From the NCBI GenBank assembly GCA_963788965.1, contig CAWBIK010000006.1, forward strand, positions 124,001 through 188,000: 64,000 nucleotides of DNA, read 5' to 3'. Position 1 is the stretch's first letter. Each line of letters opens with the position of its first letter. Source of the DNA: QHXQ01 sp963788965 (GTDB lineage Bacteria; Acidobacteriota; Blastocatellia; Pyrinomonadales; Pyrinomonadaceae). The position numbers and the translations under genes were made by a program. This document shows, piece by piece, positions 54,956 to 62,519 of the stretch. The notes beneath the pieces were generated by a model. The model did not search any database. It had not been told where the DNA came from and worked only from the letters and a program-made list of their open reading frames with translations.

Positions 54956-55309
54956 CTAATTCACAGCTTCTTGCTTCATGCGCCACCGCTGAAGAGCGAC
55001 GCCCCACTCGAAGAGTAAGAGTTTCGCCTTCTCCAACGGTATCCTCACTTTCGGTATCTCGGTTTCATCTTCACTGATATACGGCTCGATAGTAATGTGG
55101 TCTTTGAACAGCTCAATGAAGACCTCCGGGTTCTCATAGGCGTGGCTCGGATAGAGGTCCCGTTCCACGAGTGAAATGTCGTGGAGGATGTCGACCACGA
55201 AGTACTTAGAAGAGACGAGGAATCGAGACAGCAGGGAATTGTGCAGCGAGTCCTTACTGTCAAAAATCGCCAACAGTTCATCATCAGTTTCTATAACGCG
55301 GAATCTCAT
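54956..55309 (-). CDS. small hypothetical protein
   Basis: The 117-residue protein begins MRFRVIETDDELLAIFDSKD. It is acidic, with alternating hydrophobic and charged residues and no membrane segment. It ends PLEKAKLLLFEWGVALQRW-R, a pattern common in small immunity- or antitoxin-like proteins, though I cannot assign a family. It lies 33 bases downstream of the secreted protein gene at 55343 and reads in the same direction, so the two may be co-transcribed. GC content is lower than in the host. Confidence 0.65.
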   Translation of the reverse strand: MRFRVIETDDELLAIFDSKDSLHNSLLSRFLVSSKYFVVDILHDISLVERDLYPSHAYENPEVFIELFKDHITIEPYISEDETEIPKVRIPLEKAKLLLFEWGVALQRWRMKQEAVN

Positions 55310-55342
55310 CTGAATACGCGTTCGGTGATTATGTGTGACAGC

Positions 55343-56386
55343 TCATAAGAGGCGGAAAGATGAGAAGAATCTGGTCACGTCGTCCTTATTCTGCCCAGAG
55401 AGGTTCTTCGTCATGCTCGTGACGTAGTAGAGGCGCGAACCACGCAGATACAGCCGGGTACGAGCTAATATAGGGTACCCAGTCGACATCCCGCGATGCT
55501 CGATCAGGTATCCGTCAGGCATCTCCACCTGCCGCAGGAGTTCCCATCTGGGGAGGGCGGCATGATAGGTCTTCAGTGCCCGCTTTAATTCTTGAGCGGG
55601 GGATGCTCCGGGCTCGCTTCGTTCGCGGTAGGAGACTGAGAAGAAGTTCTCGCCGTAAGCGAAGCGGTACTGGTGTAGTGATGTGCCAGAACTTGTATCT
55701 ACGCTGTAGTCCGGCTTGCCGGGAAATTCGGCTATGAATTCGCTTTCTGGCCCCCGGAGTGTGTACCACCGACTGTTGTCCGCCCTTTCCGGCGATGATT
55801 GTCTGGGTGCATTTCTAGGAGTGGTTACCTGTCGCCTCGGCGAATCATTCGTAAAGCTAAAAGAGGAGAAGAACTGCTCCGCTATGCGCTCGTCGATACC
55901 GCCGTGGGCATAGGAGCCACAGGAGAGCGTAAACATTATTCCCCGGTGCACGTAGACGCGTGAGCGCAGGTGCAGGGTGCCGGACGGAGTCTTCACGATG
56001 TTGTCGAACTGTCGGCCACCGCCCGGGAGTTTCTCCTGTCTGAGCAGGTTGCCGGCGTTCCTCGCGTATACGTCAGCCGTGTTGCTCAGCACTCTGTTAA
56101 CCTGCACAGTTGTTATCGGCACGGGAACGATGGGACTAAATACAACCTGCAACAGGTTACCGTTGTAATAGAATGAATATGTTTCTTGTGGCTGGTCTGT
56201 CTCGGGAGCGGTAGACTCCTCGTAAGTAGGGCGGCCGGGAAAGCTGATAGTAAACCCAGCTTCTTGATCTGTAATTCTTTGCCATCCATTTGGTGTTGCA
56301 GAAATAAATGTACTCGTAGCTAAAGTCAACGCCGTAGCGATTACCTGTATACGTCGTGACAGGTAGGAAATGCTTTTGTATTTCAT
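55343..56386 (-). CDS. exported protein with two similar domains
   Basis: The 347-residue protein has a signal peptide (IQVIATALTLATSTFISATP). Two related domains follow: one opens WQRITDQEAGFTISFPGRPT (about residue 35) and the second WYTLRGPESEFIAEFPGKPD (about residue 205), each ending in a Y/F-rich strand plus a FFSSF motif (QFFSSFSFTND, RFFSSFRLL). This is a duplicated PsbP-like or DUF1795-like fold. The linker between them is rich in Arg/Ser/Pro. Function is unknown. It is exported and lies next to the small gene at 54956. Confidence 0.75.
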   Translation of the reverse strand: MKYKSISYLSRRIQVIATALTLATSTFISATPNGWQRITDQEAGFTISFPGRPTYEESTAPETDQPQETYSFYYNGNLLQVVFSPIVPVPITTVQVNRVLSNTADVYARNAGNLLRQEKLPGGGRQFDNIVKTPSGTLHLRSRVYVHRGIMFTLSCGSYAHGGIDERIAEQFFSSFSFTNDSPRRQVTTPRNAPRQSSPERADNSRWYTLRGPESEFIAEFPGKPDYSVDTSSGTSLHQYRFAYGENFFSVSYRERSEPGASPAQELKRALKTYHAALPRWELLRQVEMPDGYLIEHRGMSTGYPILARTRLYLRGSRLYYVTSMTKNLSGQNKDDVTRFFSSFRLL

Positions 56387-56574
56387 GATATTACCTTAGT
56401 CACAGCAAGAATGATGCTGACGATTGCTGTACCCATGGGGGCCGGGTACGTTTCATATCTTTGATAATTAACGGCAGCAAATGATGAGCGTTGCGTCTAC
56501 GCGGTGCATGTGATGCAGGCCGCCGTCGAGTTAGTCTTTCATCAACTCTCGGCGAAACAGGGCCAGCACCGAAC
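56387..56574. other. divergent intergenic region, no gene seen
   Basis: This stretch separates the exported protein gene (minus) and the XRE regulator (plus). It contains a C/G-rich CCCATGGGGGCCGGGTAC patch near 56432-56450 but no credible gene. The adjoining palindromes are listed separately. Confidence 0.4.
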
Positions 56575-56596
56575 CGCAGTGATATATATCACTGCG
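56575..56596. promoter_or_regulatory. 22-bp perfect palindrome, likely operator
   Basis: CGCAGTGATAT and its exact reverse complement ATATCACTGCG abut to form an uninterrupted 22-bp palindrome about 80 bases before the XRE start. The size suits a dimeric HTH regulator. The AT-rich middle (ATATATAT) could also overlap a promoter. Confidence 0.65.
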
Positions 56597-56603
56597 AATC
56601 TTA

Positions 56604-56619
56604 CGGAAGCGCGCTTCCG
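56604..56619. promoter_or_regulatory. 16-bp perfect palindrome, likely second operator
   Basis: CGGAAGCGCGCTTCCG is a perfect palindrome eight bases after the first and about 57 bases before the XRE start. Its sequence is unlike the first palindrome, so either two proteins bind here or one of the two is incidental. Confidence 0.55.
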
Positions 56620-56675
56620 CTGTCAACGATGTGAGGTTCCCCGGCAAGATGAGCACCTATCAGGAGGTAATCCTG

Positions 56676-56972
56676 ATGGGTAGGAAAGCCAGAGAAAAGC
56701 CTCATCGTTTGGCTGAGAAATTGCTTCAGATAAGGAATGTTATTGATGGAGGGCTGTCGCAAGATGAAATGGTAAAACGCTTGGGTCTTGGGGCAGACAT
56801 TGATAGAACCTATATATCGAAATGGGAAGGCGCAATTATTGAGCCATCGCTTCGAGTTCTTCTTCGTTATGCGGAATTGGCTGGGGTGATTTTAGATGTT
56901 CTCGCCGATGACAATCTAGATCTTCCCAAAAGGCTGCCGAGTAATCAAAGGCGAGAATGTCTAAACCGCTAA
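56676..56972 (+). CDS. XRE-family helix-turn-helix regulator
   Basis: The start ATG at 56676 is fixed by an excellent ribosome-binding site (AGGAGGT, eight bases upstream); an upstream ATG at 56631 lacks one. The 98-residue protein contains an HTH_3 domain: LAEKLLQIRNVIDGGLSQDE, MVKRLGLGADIDRTYISKWE and GAIIEPSLRVLLRYAELAGV. Such small regulators usually bind palindromes and control neighbouring genes. It is the only plus-strand gene in the accessory island and sits between the exported protein and the helicase-kinase-nuclease run. Two palindromes lie directly upstream. Confidence 0.9.
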   Translation: MGRKAREKPHRLAEKLLQIRNVIDGGLSQDEMVKRLGLGADIDRTYISKWEGAIIEPSLRVLLRYAELAGVILDVLADDNLDLPKRLPSNQRRECLNR

Positions 56973-57034
56973 GTGATCCCGGGTGCCATATCTTAGGAAA
57001 TGGGTACAACGCAAGATATTTTCGCGGGCGGTAT

Positions 57035-57904
57035 TTACTCGCCTTCACCGCGAAGGTCGAACAGCTCCGAGCCGAGCAATGAACTTACGACCACCTGTCG
57101 CTCCCTGAGGTCTTCCCCGGGGACGAAATCCTTATGTGCGGCAGTCCCGATGTGTAGCCCGCGGCTTAGCACGTAGGAGATGGCCCTTTCTTCATCGAGC
57201 TCGAAAGAGTTGTGCTGCGCTATTCCGAGCGCGGCGAGGAAACGCTCCGCGTCTATCAGCTCGATCGGGTAACCGATAGCCGTGAACTCCCGCGCTGCCT
57301 CCCTAGCGCCTTTACGATATTCTGACGTTGTGATGAAGATTCCTTTAGTGTGGCCATTCTGGAGTAGTGCGCCGGCGAGGGAGCGAATCTGCTCTGCTTC
57401 GATCCGCCGCTCTTTCTTATACCGTTTGACCTGAACCCCGGTCGTACTCCCGTCGGGTCCGTCAAGGATGACGTCAATACCTCTGTCACCTACGTAGGCT
57501 GTAGCCCTAGCGTTCCAGCCGAGATCCTTGAACACGCTGCAAACCACGTCCTCGAATAATTTGGGGTCGCAGTCAAAGACGCTCTCCTTCTTGGCGATCA
57601 AGTACTGTCGGACCTCATCGAGCGGCGCAGAGATGTCGTTGAGGTCAAGCTCTTTGAGGCAGCCGATAGTCCCGGAAAGGCTCTCGGCCATTCCGGCCGT
57701 TCGCTCGTACTCGTTCTGGTGGACCCGGAAGACGGACCACCATCCGCAGTGCGGGCATATCGCGAGCTGGACAAACAGGTGCTTGACGCCGGCCTCAAAA
57801 CTTTGGGCGGGGAGACGCAGCAGCGGGGTTTGGCAAAAGATGCAGTCGTCGCTGTATACGCTGCTAATCGTCAATAACCGCCCGGCTTCACCGTACTCCC
57901 ACAT
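57035..57904 (-). CDS. Mrr-like restriction endonuclease with zinc-finger start
   Basis: The 289-residue protein opens with two CxxC pairs (CIFCQTPLLRL and ICPHCGWWSV) about 30 residues apart, a probable zinc ribbon. The middle is an Mrr-type PD-(D/E)XK nuclease: LFEDVVCSVFKDLGW, YVGDRGIDVILDGPDGS (Asp) and TGVQVKRYKKERRIEAEQI (Gln-x-Lys), then AREFTAIGYPIELIDAERFL. Mrr-type enzymes cut modified or foreign DNA. It is the last gene of the run, 14 bases after the kinase stop, so the two proteins are probably made together. Confidence 0.88.
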   Translation of the reverse strand: MWEYGEAGRLLTISSVYSDDCIFCQTPLLRLPAQSFEAGVKHLFVQLAICPHCGWWSVFRVHQNEYERTAGMAESLSGTIGCLKELDLNDISAPLDEVRQYLIAKKESVFDCDPKLFEDVVCSVFKDLGWNARATAYVGDRGIDVILDGPDGSTTGVQVKRYKKERRIEAEQIRSLAGALLQNGHTKGIFITTSEYRKGAREAAREFTAIGYPIELIDAERFLAALGIAQHNSFELDEERAISYVLSRGLHIGTAAHKDFVPGEDLRERQVVVSSLLGSELFDLRGEGE

Positions 57905-57918
57905 CCTAGTAAGATTCC

Positions 57919-59535
57919 TTAGTGACCACTTTTACGCGGCATCCGGATACCGAGCAACAAAACCTCGTTGAATATGCGGTCTAGATCCGGGACGATTTGG
58001 AACTGGTAAACATGCATCCCGGTGCGGCTGAAATGCTCGAAAAATGCCGCGGCCTTTCTGAACCCGAAGTAGGAAGGGCTGTCACGTCGCCACGGCTCGT
58101 TACCGTTCATAAACTCGACGTAGCGAATCGTGTCATCTGAAAGGCCCGCCTCCCGGTACCACTTCAGCCGATTGTTTCCGTCCATCAACGGCATGACGGT
58201 CGCCTCGACCGCTGACCAATAGGCCGATGCAACATCATCAGGTTGCCCCTGGATGATCAAGTTTGCACTCAGGCCGCCGTCCACTCCTACATAGCCACCG
58301 CCTAGCACCGTACCCCGCGGAGGCCGTCCGGGGGCGGGGCCAAAGATCTCGCAGGCCAGCGTTCGCCCGTTCGACAGTATGTAGGAACGCGATAGCGTCC
58401 CTTCACCTTTCACCTGGATCGGGTAAGTTGTCTCGTGCTCATTTATCGCGGCTATTACTGCGTCGAAGCGGGCGAGGAGGCGAAGCGCCGACTGCTTGAA
58501 TTCGTCGCCCTTGGCGGCGTTGCGCTCCGATTCCTGCTCGCGTTTCAGGACTGCCGCCGTCCTCGCCTGCTCCTCCCGAAAGCGTTCGTTCGCCTGGTTC
58601 TTCACGGTCGCCAAGAGTTGCGGGTCTAGCTGGACGGGTGTTGCGGGCGGGGAGGCCTTAGTACTCAAGCCGGCGATTACCTCGTCCCAACTCGGTCTGT
58701 TGCCTGGCGATTTATCAACCATCCGAAGCAACAGTTTTGCGAGGGCTAGCGGCACGTCGGTGCGTCTATCACGCACGTCGGGACAGGGGACGGTTAGATG
58801 TACTTCGCGCCATCGGTCGAAGTCATAGGGCTGGGGAACGAACCGCATGAGCGGATGCTCAAGAGTCAAAATTTGGTAAGAGACGAGCCCGGCAGAATAG
58901 ATGTCGATCTTGAATGTATTCTTCTCCTGGCGCCAGACCTCAGGTGCTTTGTACCAGAGCATCTGAATGCCCTTGAAAGTCTCAGGGCGCGTGTACTCCG
59001 AGGCGATTCTGGCGATGCCGAAGTCGGCGATCCGGGGGTGCGGGGCGTCTGCTGGTCCGTCGATAAGGATGTTATCGGGCTTAAGGTCGCGGTGGATCAG
59101 GTGCTCGTTGACGGCTTGGGCACCGAGCGCGATGGCGCGCATTAGCGAGAGGGCTTCATTGAGCGTGAACTCTGTGGATTTGGCGTGCCGGGCGTCAATC
59201 AAATTCTGGAGATTGCCTCCGGCGACAAACTCCATCATCACGTACGGGCCGACCTTCGGGTCTGACCCTGTGTCCACGTGGAGGACGCGGACGACGTTAG
59301 GGTGATTAACCTTGAGCATCTCCATCCGCGTCTCATTGAGCACCGTCCTGACCGCGAGGGTTTGAGGATCGTTAAGCTTCGCCTCAGGGACCATTTTGAC
59401 GGCGACAGGTGCCCCGGACTCGAGACCAACGGCCTTGTAGACTTCACCGAATGCACCTCCACCCAAGAGGGATTCAATGCGAAACTGTTCCGAGCCGGGC
59501 CCGAGTAACTTACTGCCTATTCTTCCATCTGCCAT
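57919..59535 (-). CDS. Hanks-type Ser/Thr protein kinase
   Basis: The 538-residue protein has a complete kinase domain in the first 290 residues: glycine loop LLGGGAFGEV (residues 23-32), K47 in VAVKMV, LIHRDLKPDNILIDG (H148-R149-D150, K152, N155), DFG at 171-173 and KAPE at 196-199, with D211 after it. All catalytic residues are intact, so it should transfer phosphate from ATP to Ser/Thr. After a helical linker (about 310-345) comes an unrecognised C-terminal domain (345-538) rich in aromatic residues. No membrane helix or PASTA repeat is seen, unlike cell-wall kinases. It lies between an unknown gene and the Mrr-like nuclease. Confidence 0.94.
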   Translation of the reverse strand: MADGRIGSKLLGPGSEQFRIESLLGGGAFGEVYKAVGLESGAPVAVKMVPEAKLNDPQTLAVRTVLNETRMEMLKVNHPNVVRVLHVDTGSDPKVGPYVMMEFVAGGNLQNLIDARHAKSTEFTLNEALSLMRAIALGAQAVNEHLIHRDLKPDNILIDGPADAPHPRIADFGIARIASEYTRPETFKGIQMLWYKAPEVWRQEKNTFKIDIYSAGLVSYQILTLEHPLMRFVPQPYDFDRWREVHLTVPCPDVRDRRTDVPLALAKLLLRMVDKSPGNRPSWDEVIAGLSTKASPPATPVQLDPQLLATVKNQANERFREEQARTAAVLKREQESERNAAKGDEFKQSALRLLARFDAVIAAINEHETTYPIQVKGEGTLSRSYILSNGRTLACEIFGPAPGRPPRGTVLGGGYVGVDGGLSANLIIQGQPDDVASAYWSAVEATVMPLMDGNNRLKWYREAGLSDDTIRYVEFMNGNEPWRRDSPSYFGFRKAAAFFEHFSRTGMHVYQFQIVPDLDRIFNEVLLLGIRMPRKSGH

Positions 59536-59598
59536 TGTTCTCTCGCAACAGGTCTTGTTTGCTCATGGGGGCAATAAACAGAGGCTAAGATGCCCCGA

Positions 59599-60474
59599 CT
59601 ACAGGGATGACAGGTAACCGATTAAAGCGGTGTACCAATGGATACACAAAAGCGCGTCTTCAGGACTGAGGTCGGCTGGTGGAGTTCCAGTTTTTACGTC
59701 GCCCTCCAAATGCACAGCCTTATTCATTACGTCGTGCACCCCTTTGATCAGTGCCGCGGCAAACTCCTTCCGCCTGGGGTCGCCAACTACGGGCGCGAGC
59801 AAGTGCTCGAAGGGCGAAACGCCTTGGGGCGCGCTCGACAGCACGGTGCGCCAAGCCCCTCGACAGGATGCTGCCGCTCCATTCCAATCGCCCCTTTCGT
59901 ACTGGCGCTCGGCCTCGCGAATTTTAGCCAAGGCGGCCGCGAACGGCTCATGGAGATGGCTTGAGGCCACGGGCACACGGATCGCTATCAATTCGTATCG
60001 ATCCATGCCCGTCCGGTTCAGCAACTCCAGCCACGCGGAATGCGGGATCACCATCCGGCCCTGCTCGGTGCCCCCATGGTATTGGACACCGGCGAGCAGG
60101 GGCGTCGCCCGAAACTCGAACGTCACGTCGCCGCGGTGTGACTTGTCGGCGAGTTGTATGAACTCGTCGGTCCGCAGGTCGAAATACCTCCTTAATGTGA
60201 ACCCGTGACGTTCGAGTTTTTGAGGACGCTCGCTCTGATCGGCGAGCATTCTTCCCATTAAGACCGAACTGTCCTTCTCCCTGTAATACAGGTCAACCTC
60301 CCAGTTCAGCAGGACCTTTGACTCGCCCCCGTCATTGCGGTACGGCTCAATGGTGAAGCCGTAATTCAGCCGGTAGCCGAACATTGTACGCTCGATGTGG
60401 AGGTCGCAGGCAGTGGCTCTCGCGTAACCCTGCCCGCCCTGATCGGCAATACGGATTTCCTGTTGTAGTTGCAT
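59599..60474 (-). CDS. unrecognised protein of the helicase-kinase run
   Basis: The 291-residue protein begins MQLQQEIRIADQGGQGYARA. The N-terminal part is beta-rich, with FGYRLNYGFTIEPYRNDGG and WEVDLYYREKDSSVLMGRML. The C-terminal half is helical, with AAALAKIREAERQYERGDWN and a closing PEDALLCIHWYTALIGYLSS. I do not recognise a family and see no catalytic motif. The helical end resembles domains that bind partner proteins. It lies 63 bases before the kinase and 52 after the preceding gene, all in one direction. Confidence 0.75.
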   Translation of the reverse strand: MQLQQEIRIADQGGQGYARATACDLHIERTMFGYRLNYGFTIEPYRNDGGESKVLLNWEVDLYYREKDSSVLMGRMLADQSERPQKLERHGFTLRRYFDLRTDEFIQLADKSHRGDVTFEFRATPLLAGVQYHGGTEQGRMVIPHSAWLELLNRTGMDRYELIAIRVPVASSHLHEPFAAALAKIREAERQYERGDWNGAAASCRGAWRTVLSSAPQGVSPFEHLLAPVVGDPRRKEFAAALIKGVHDVMNKAVHLEGDVKTGTPPADLSPEDALLCIHWYTALIGYLSSL

Positions 60475-60526
60475 GATTTAAGTCAGCCTAACTGTTTTAA
60501 CGACGCCGCCTGCGATACGGCGAGAA

Positions 60527-61156
60527 CTAATCTTCGTCATCCTGCACGGGGAAGCCCAGACCCGCCGCCAAGTTCCGGTCGCGGGCGAGCTTTTCCCGCC
60601 GCCTCTCAAGCCTCTGCCGCACTTTGGTCTGTAAGGAGGCGTTGAACTGAACTGCGTCATTCTCGACCCACGCCAGCCACTGCCGTATCTGCGCAATGTC
60701 TCGGTCGAAGTTAGTCCGTACTGCTTCAGGGGTTGGCTCAATGACAGTGTAGACGAGCGAGAGATGATTCTCGGCCACCCCAGCGCGCGGGGGATTAAAG
60801 TTGAAAGAAGAAGGCCGACATTTGAACAGTCCCTTGTCCCTGGAGAACGGAACCAGAAATGAGATCTGCGTGCCGCTGACGTAGAAGGGCTGACTCCGGT
60901 CGAAGATCGCGCGCATGGGGTCGTGACTAACGTCGACCTGCGCGTCTTTCTGGCTGACTTTTATCTTCGTCTCGTCCAGGCGCGGCACCTCAATTCTGTA
61001 TTCCTTCTCGAAGTGGTCGCACAACTCATCCAAGCCCGTTTCTAGAGCGCGCCTGCGGTCAAGGCCGTCAATCTCGGCGTTCATCTTCTGCTCGTGAGCT
61101 TCTAACGTAGCCCTGAGGTCGTAATCTGAAAACAGGACTTCACTTCTTTCTCTCAT
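60527..61156 (-). CDS. unrecognised protein of the helicase-kinase run
   Basis: The 209-residue protein begins MRERSEVLFSDYDLRATLEA and has a long helical start (EAHEQKMNAEIDGLDRRRAL). A beta domain follows, including DETKIKVSQKDAQVDVSHDP and FYVSGTQISFLVPFSRDKGL, then a final helix (LQTKVRQRLERRREKLARDR) and an acidic C-terminus (FPVQDDED). Family not recognised. It has no signal peptide, so it is cytoplasmic. Its position suggests a structural component of the system. Confidence 0.75.
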   Translation of the reverse strand: MRERSEVLFSDYDLRATLEAHEQKMNAEIDGLDRRRALETGLDELCDHFEKEYRIEVPRLDETKIKVSQKDAQVDVSHDPMRAIFDRSQPFYVSGTQISFLVPFSRDKGLFKCRPSSFNFNPPRAGVAENHLSLVYTVIEPTPEAVRTNFDRDIAQIRQWLAWVENDAVQFNASLQTKVRQRLERRREKLARDRNLAAGLGFPVQDDED

Positions 61157-61251
61157 TTTCTCCCTCCCGGTGCGACTTAACTGAGCGGAATTACAACTCA
61201 GAAAGCCACCTCATCAATCAACCTCGGCTCTAGCACGCCTGCCTGTAAATT

Positions 61252-62425
61252 TCATCTACCCAGCGCCGCCTTCAACCTCTTGTGTTCGCTGATGAGTACC
61301 TCTTCCTCCTCGCCTGTGAGCCTCTTCAGCCGAACGTAGTCCAAGTCGTTGAGGGTCGGAACCTCGTCGGCTTCCCCAGTTACCCTCCTGATCTGCTGCC
61401 CCTCGCCCATCAACCTGTAATCAGGGTTATCTACACTCCTGTGGAACAGGTAAGTGAAGTCGAGCGTGTGTACTTTCAAACCCTCGGGCCGTCCAACGTC
61501 TGGCAAAAAGTACTCCGACGGCAGCGTGTAATCGGTGTGATAGCGCCCCCGGTATTCGCAGAAGTTCTTGTCAGACATTGCGGGTGAGAGTTTTACCGGG
61601 CACTCCCTGACGGGCATTTCGCTGCGGTCTGGGGGAAGCGGCAGAAGCTCTGTGGCCTTACCCGAAACCGCGTCGGATGCCTTGTCGATGGTGCGCATCG
61701 CCAGCTCCAGCGCCTTGCCCAGTGAGTCCACCTTCGACTCCGGGTAGCCCTCGTCGGGAGCTTCCATAAGGCGGTCAAGCTCTTTCATCGCGTTGGCGAT
61801 CATGCCTGACTTGACGAGATGTCCGACGGAATTGACGGAAAAGGCCATTCCGCCGGGGATGCAGTGATCCTGCCACCATCGCCTGTCACCCTGCGCGCAG
61901 AAGTAATTAACCCCGGCAAGCCACTTCCAAGTGGTCAGACGCGCGCCGGGCTTCTGAAGGTAAATCTGCTCCAAGTGCGCGTTGTCCACCTCGATGTCGG
62001 TTTCCAAGTACAGATAGCAGAGCCTGCGCGCGAGCTCGCGTACCTCGGGGCCGGGTAAGGCATTTGCGATCCGCGGGGAGACGGCGAGAATGACAAACGC
62101 GCTTTTCTTTCCGTCGAAGCCGTCTTGCGTCCACGCCAGTCGTGCCGGCCTGAATCTTCTCCTTGATGAATTCGTCCGGGTGCCCAAGGTCGGCTTCACT
62201 CAGGATGCAGTAACTGATCGCGCCGAGCTTCGCGGCTATGCGGCCAAAAAGACATGGTTGGTGTTTCTGCAGCCAGAAACTCAGGACTTGTTCGGCGTCG
62301 GCATCGGTGATGCCGGGCCTGAAAAGTTTTTCATTAGCCTCTCCGACTTCGGGGTTGAAGCCTATGCTCACGCGCCAGTTATCCGGCCGCAACCGAGAGA
62401 AAAAGTATGAGATGGAATCAGCCAT
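61252..62425 (-). CDS. unrecognised protein after the helicase, one frameshift
   Basis: The start is ATG 62425 (MADSISYFFSRLRPDNWRVS). The N-terminal frame reads to FIKEKIQAG and then loses sense. One base earlier or later, near 62145, the next frame continues with WTQDGFDGKKSAFVILAVSP to ERRLKAALGR-type sequence and the stop at 61252. Joined length is about 390 residues. The central part has 'YLYLETDIEVDNAHLEQIYL' and a Trp-rich LTTWKWLAGVNYFCAQGDRR; the C-terminal part has 'YHTDYTLPSEYFLPDVGRPE'. No family is recognised. It follows the helicase after 94 bases. Confidence 0.75.
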
Positions 62426-62519
62426 TCTGTTTATGCCTCTTTAATCTTGTCACACTACAATTCGGCCTTTGCCCTGTTTATCGGGAAAGTGATGTTGCAC
62501 GCAGCGTAGACCCTCCGCC

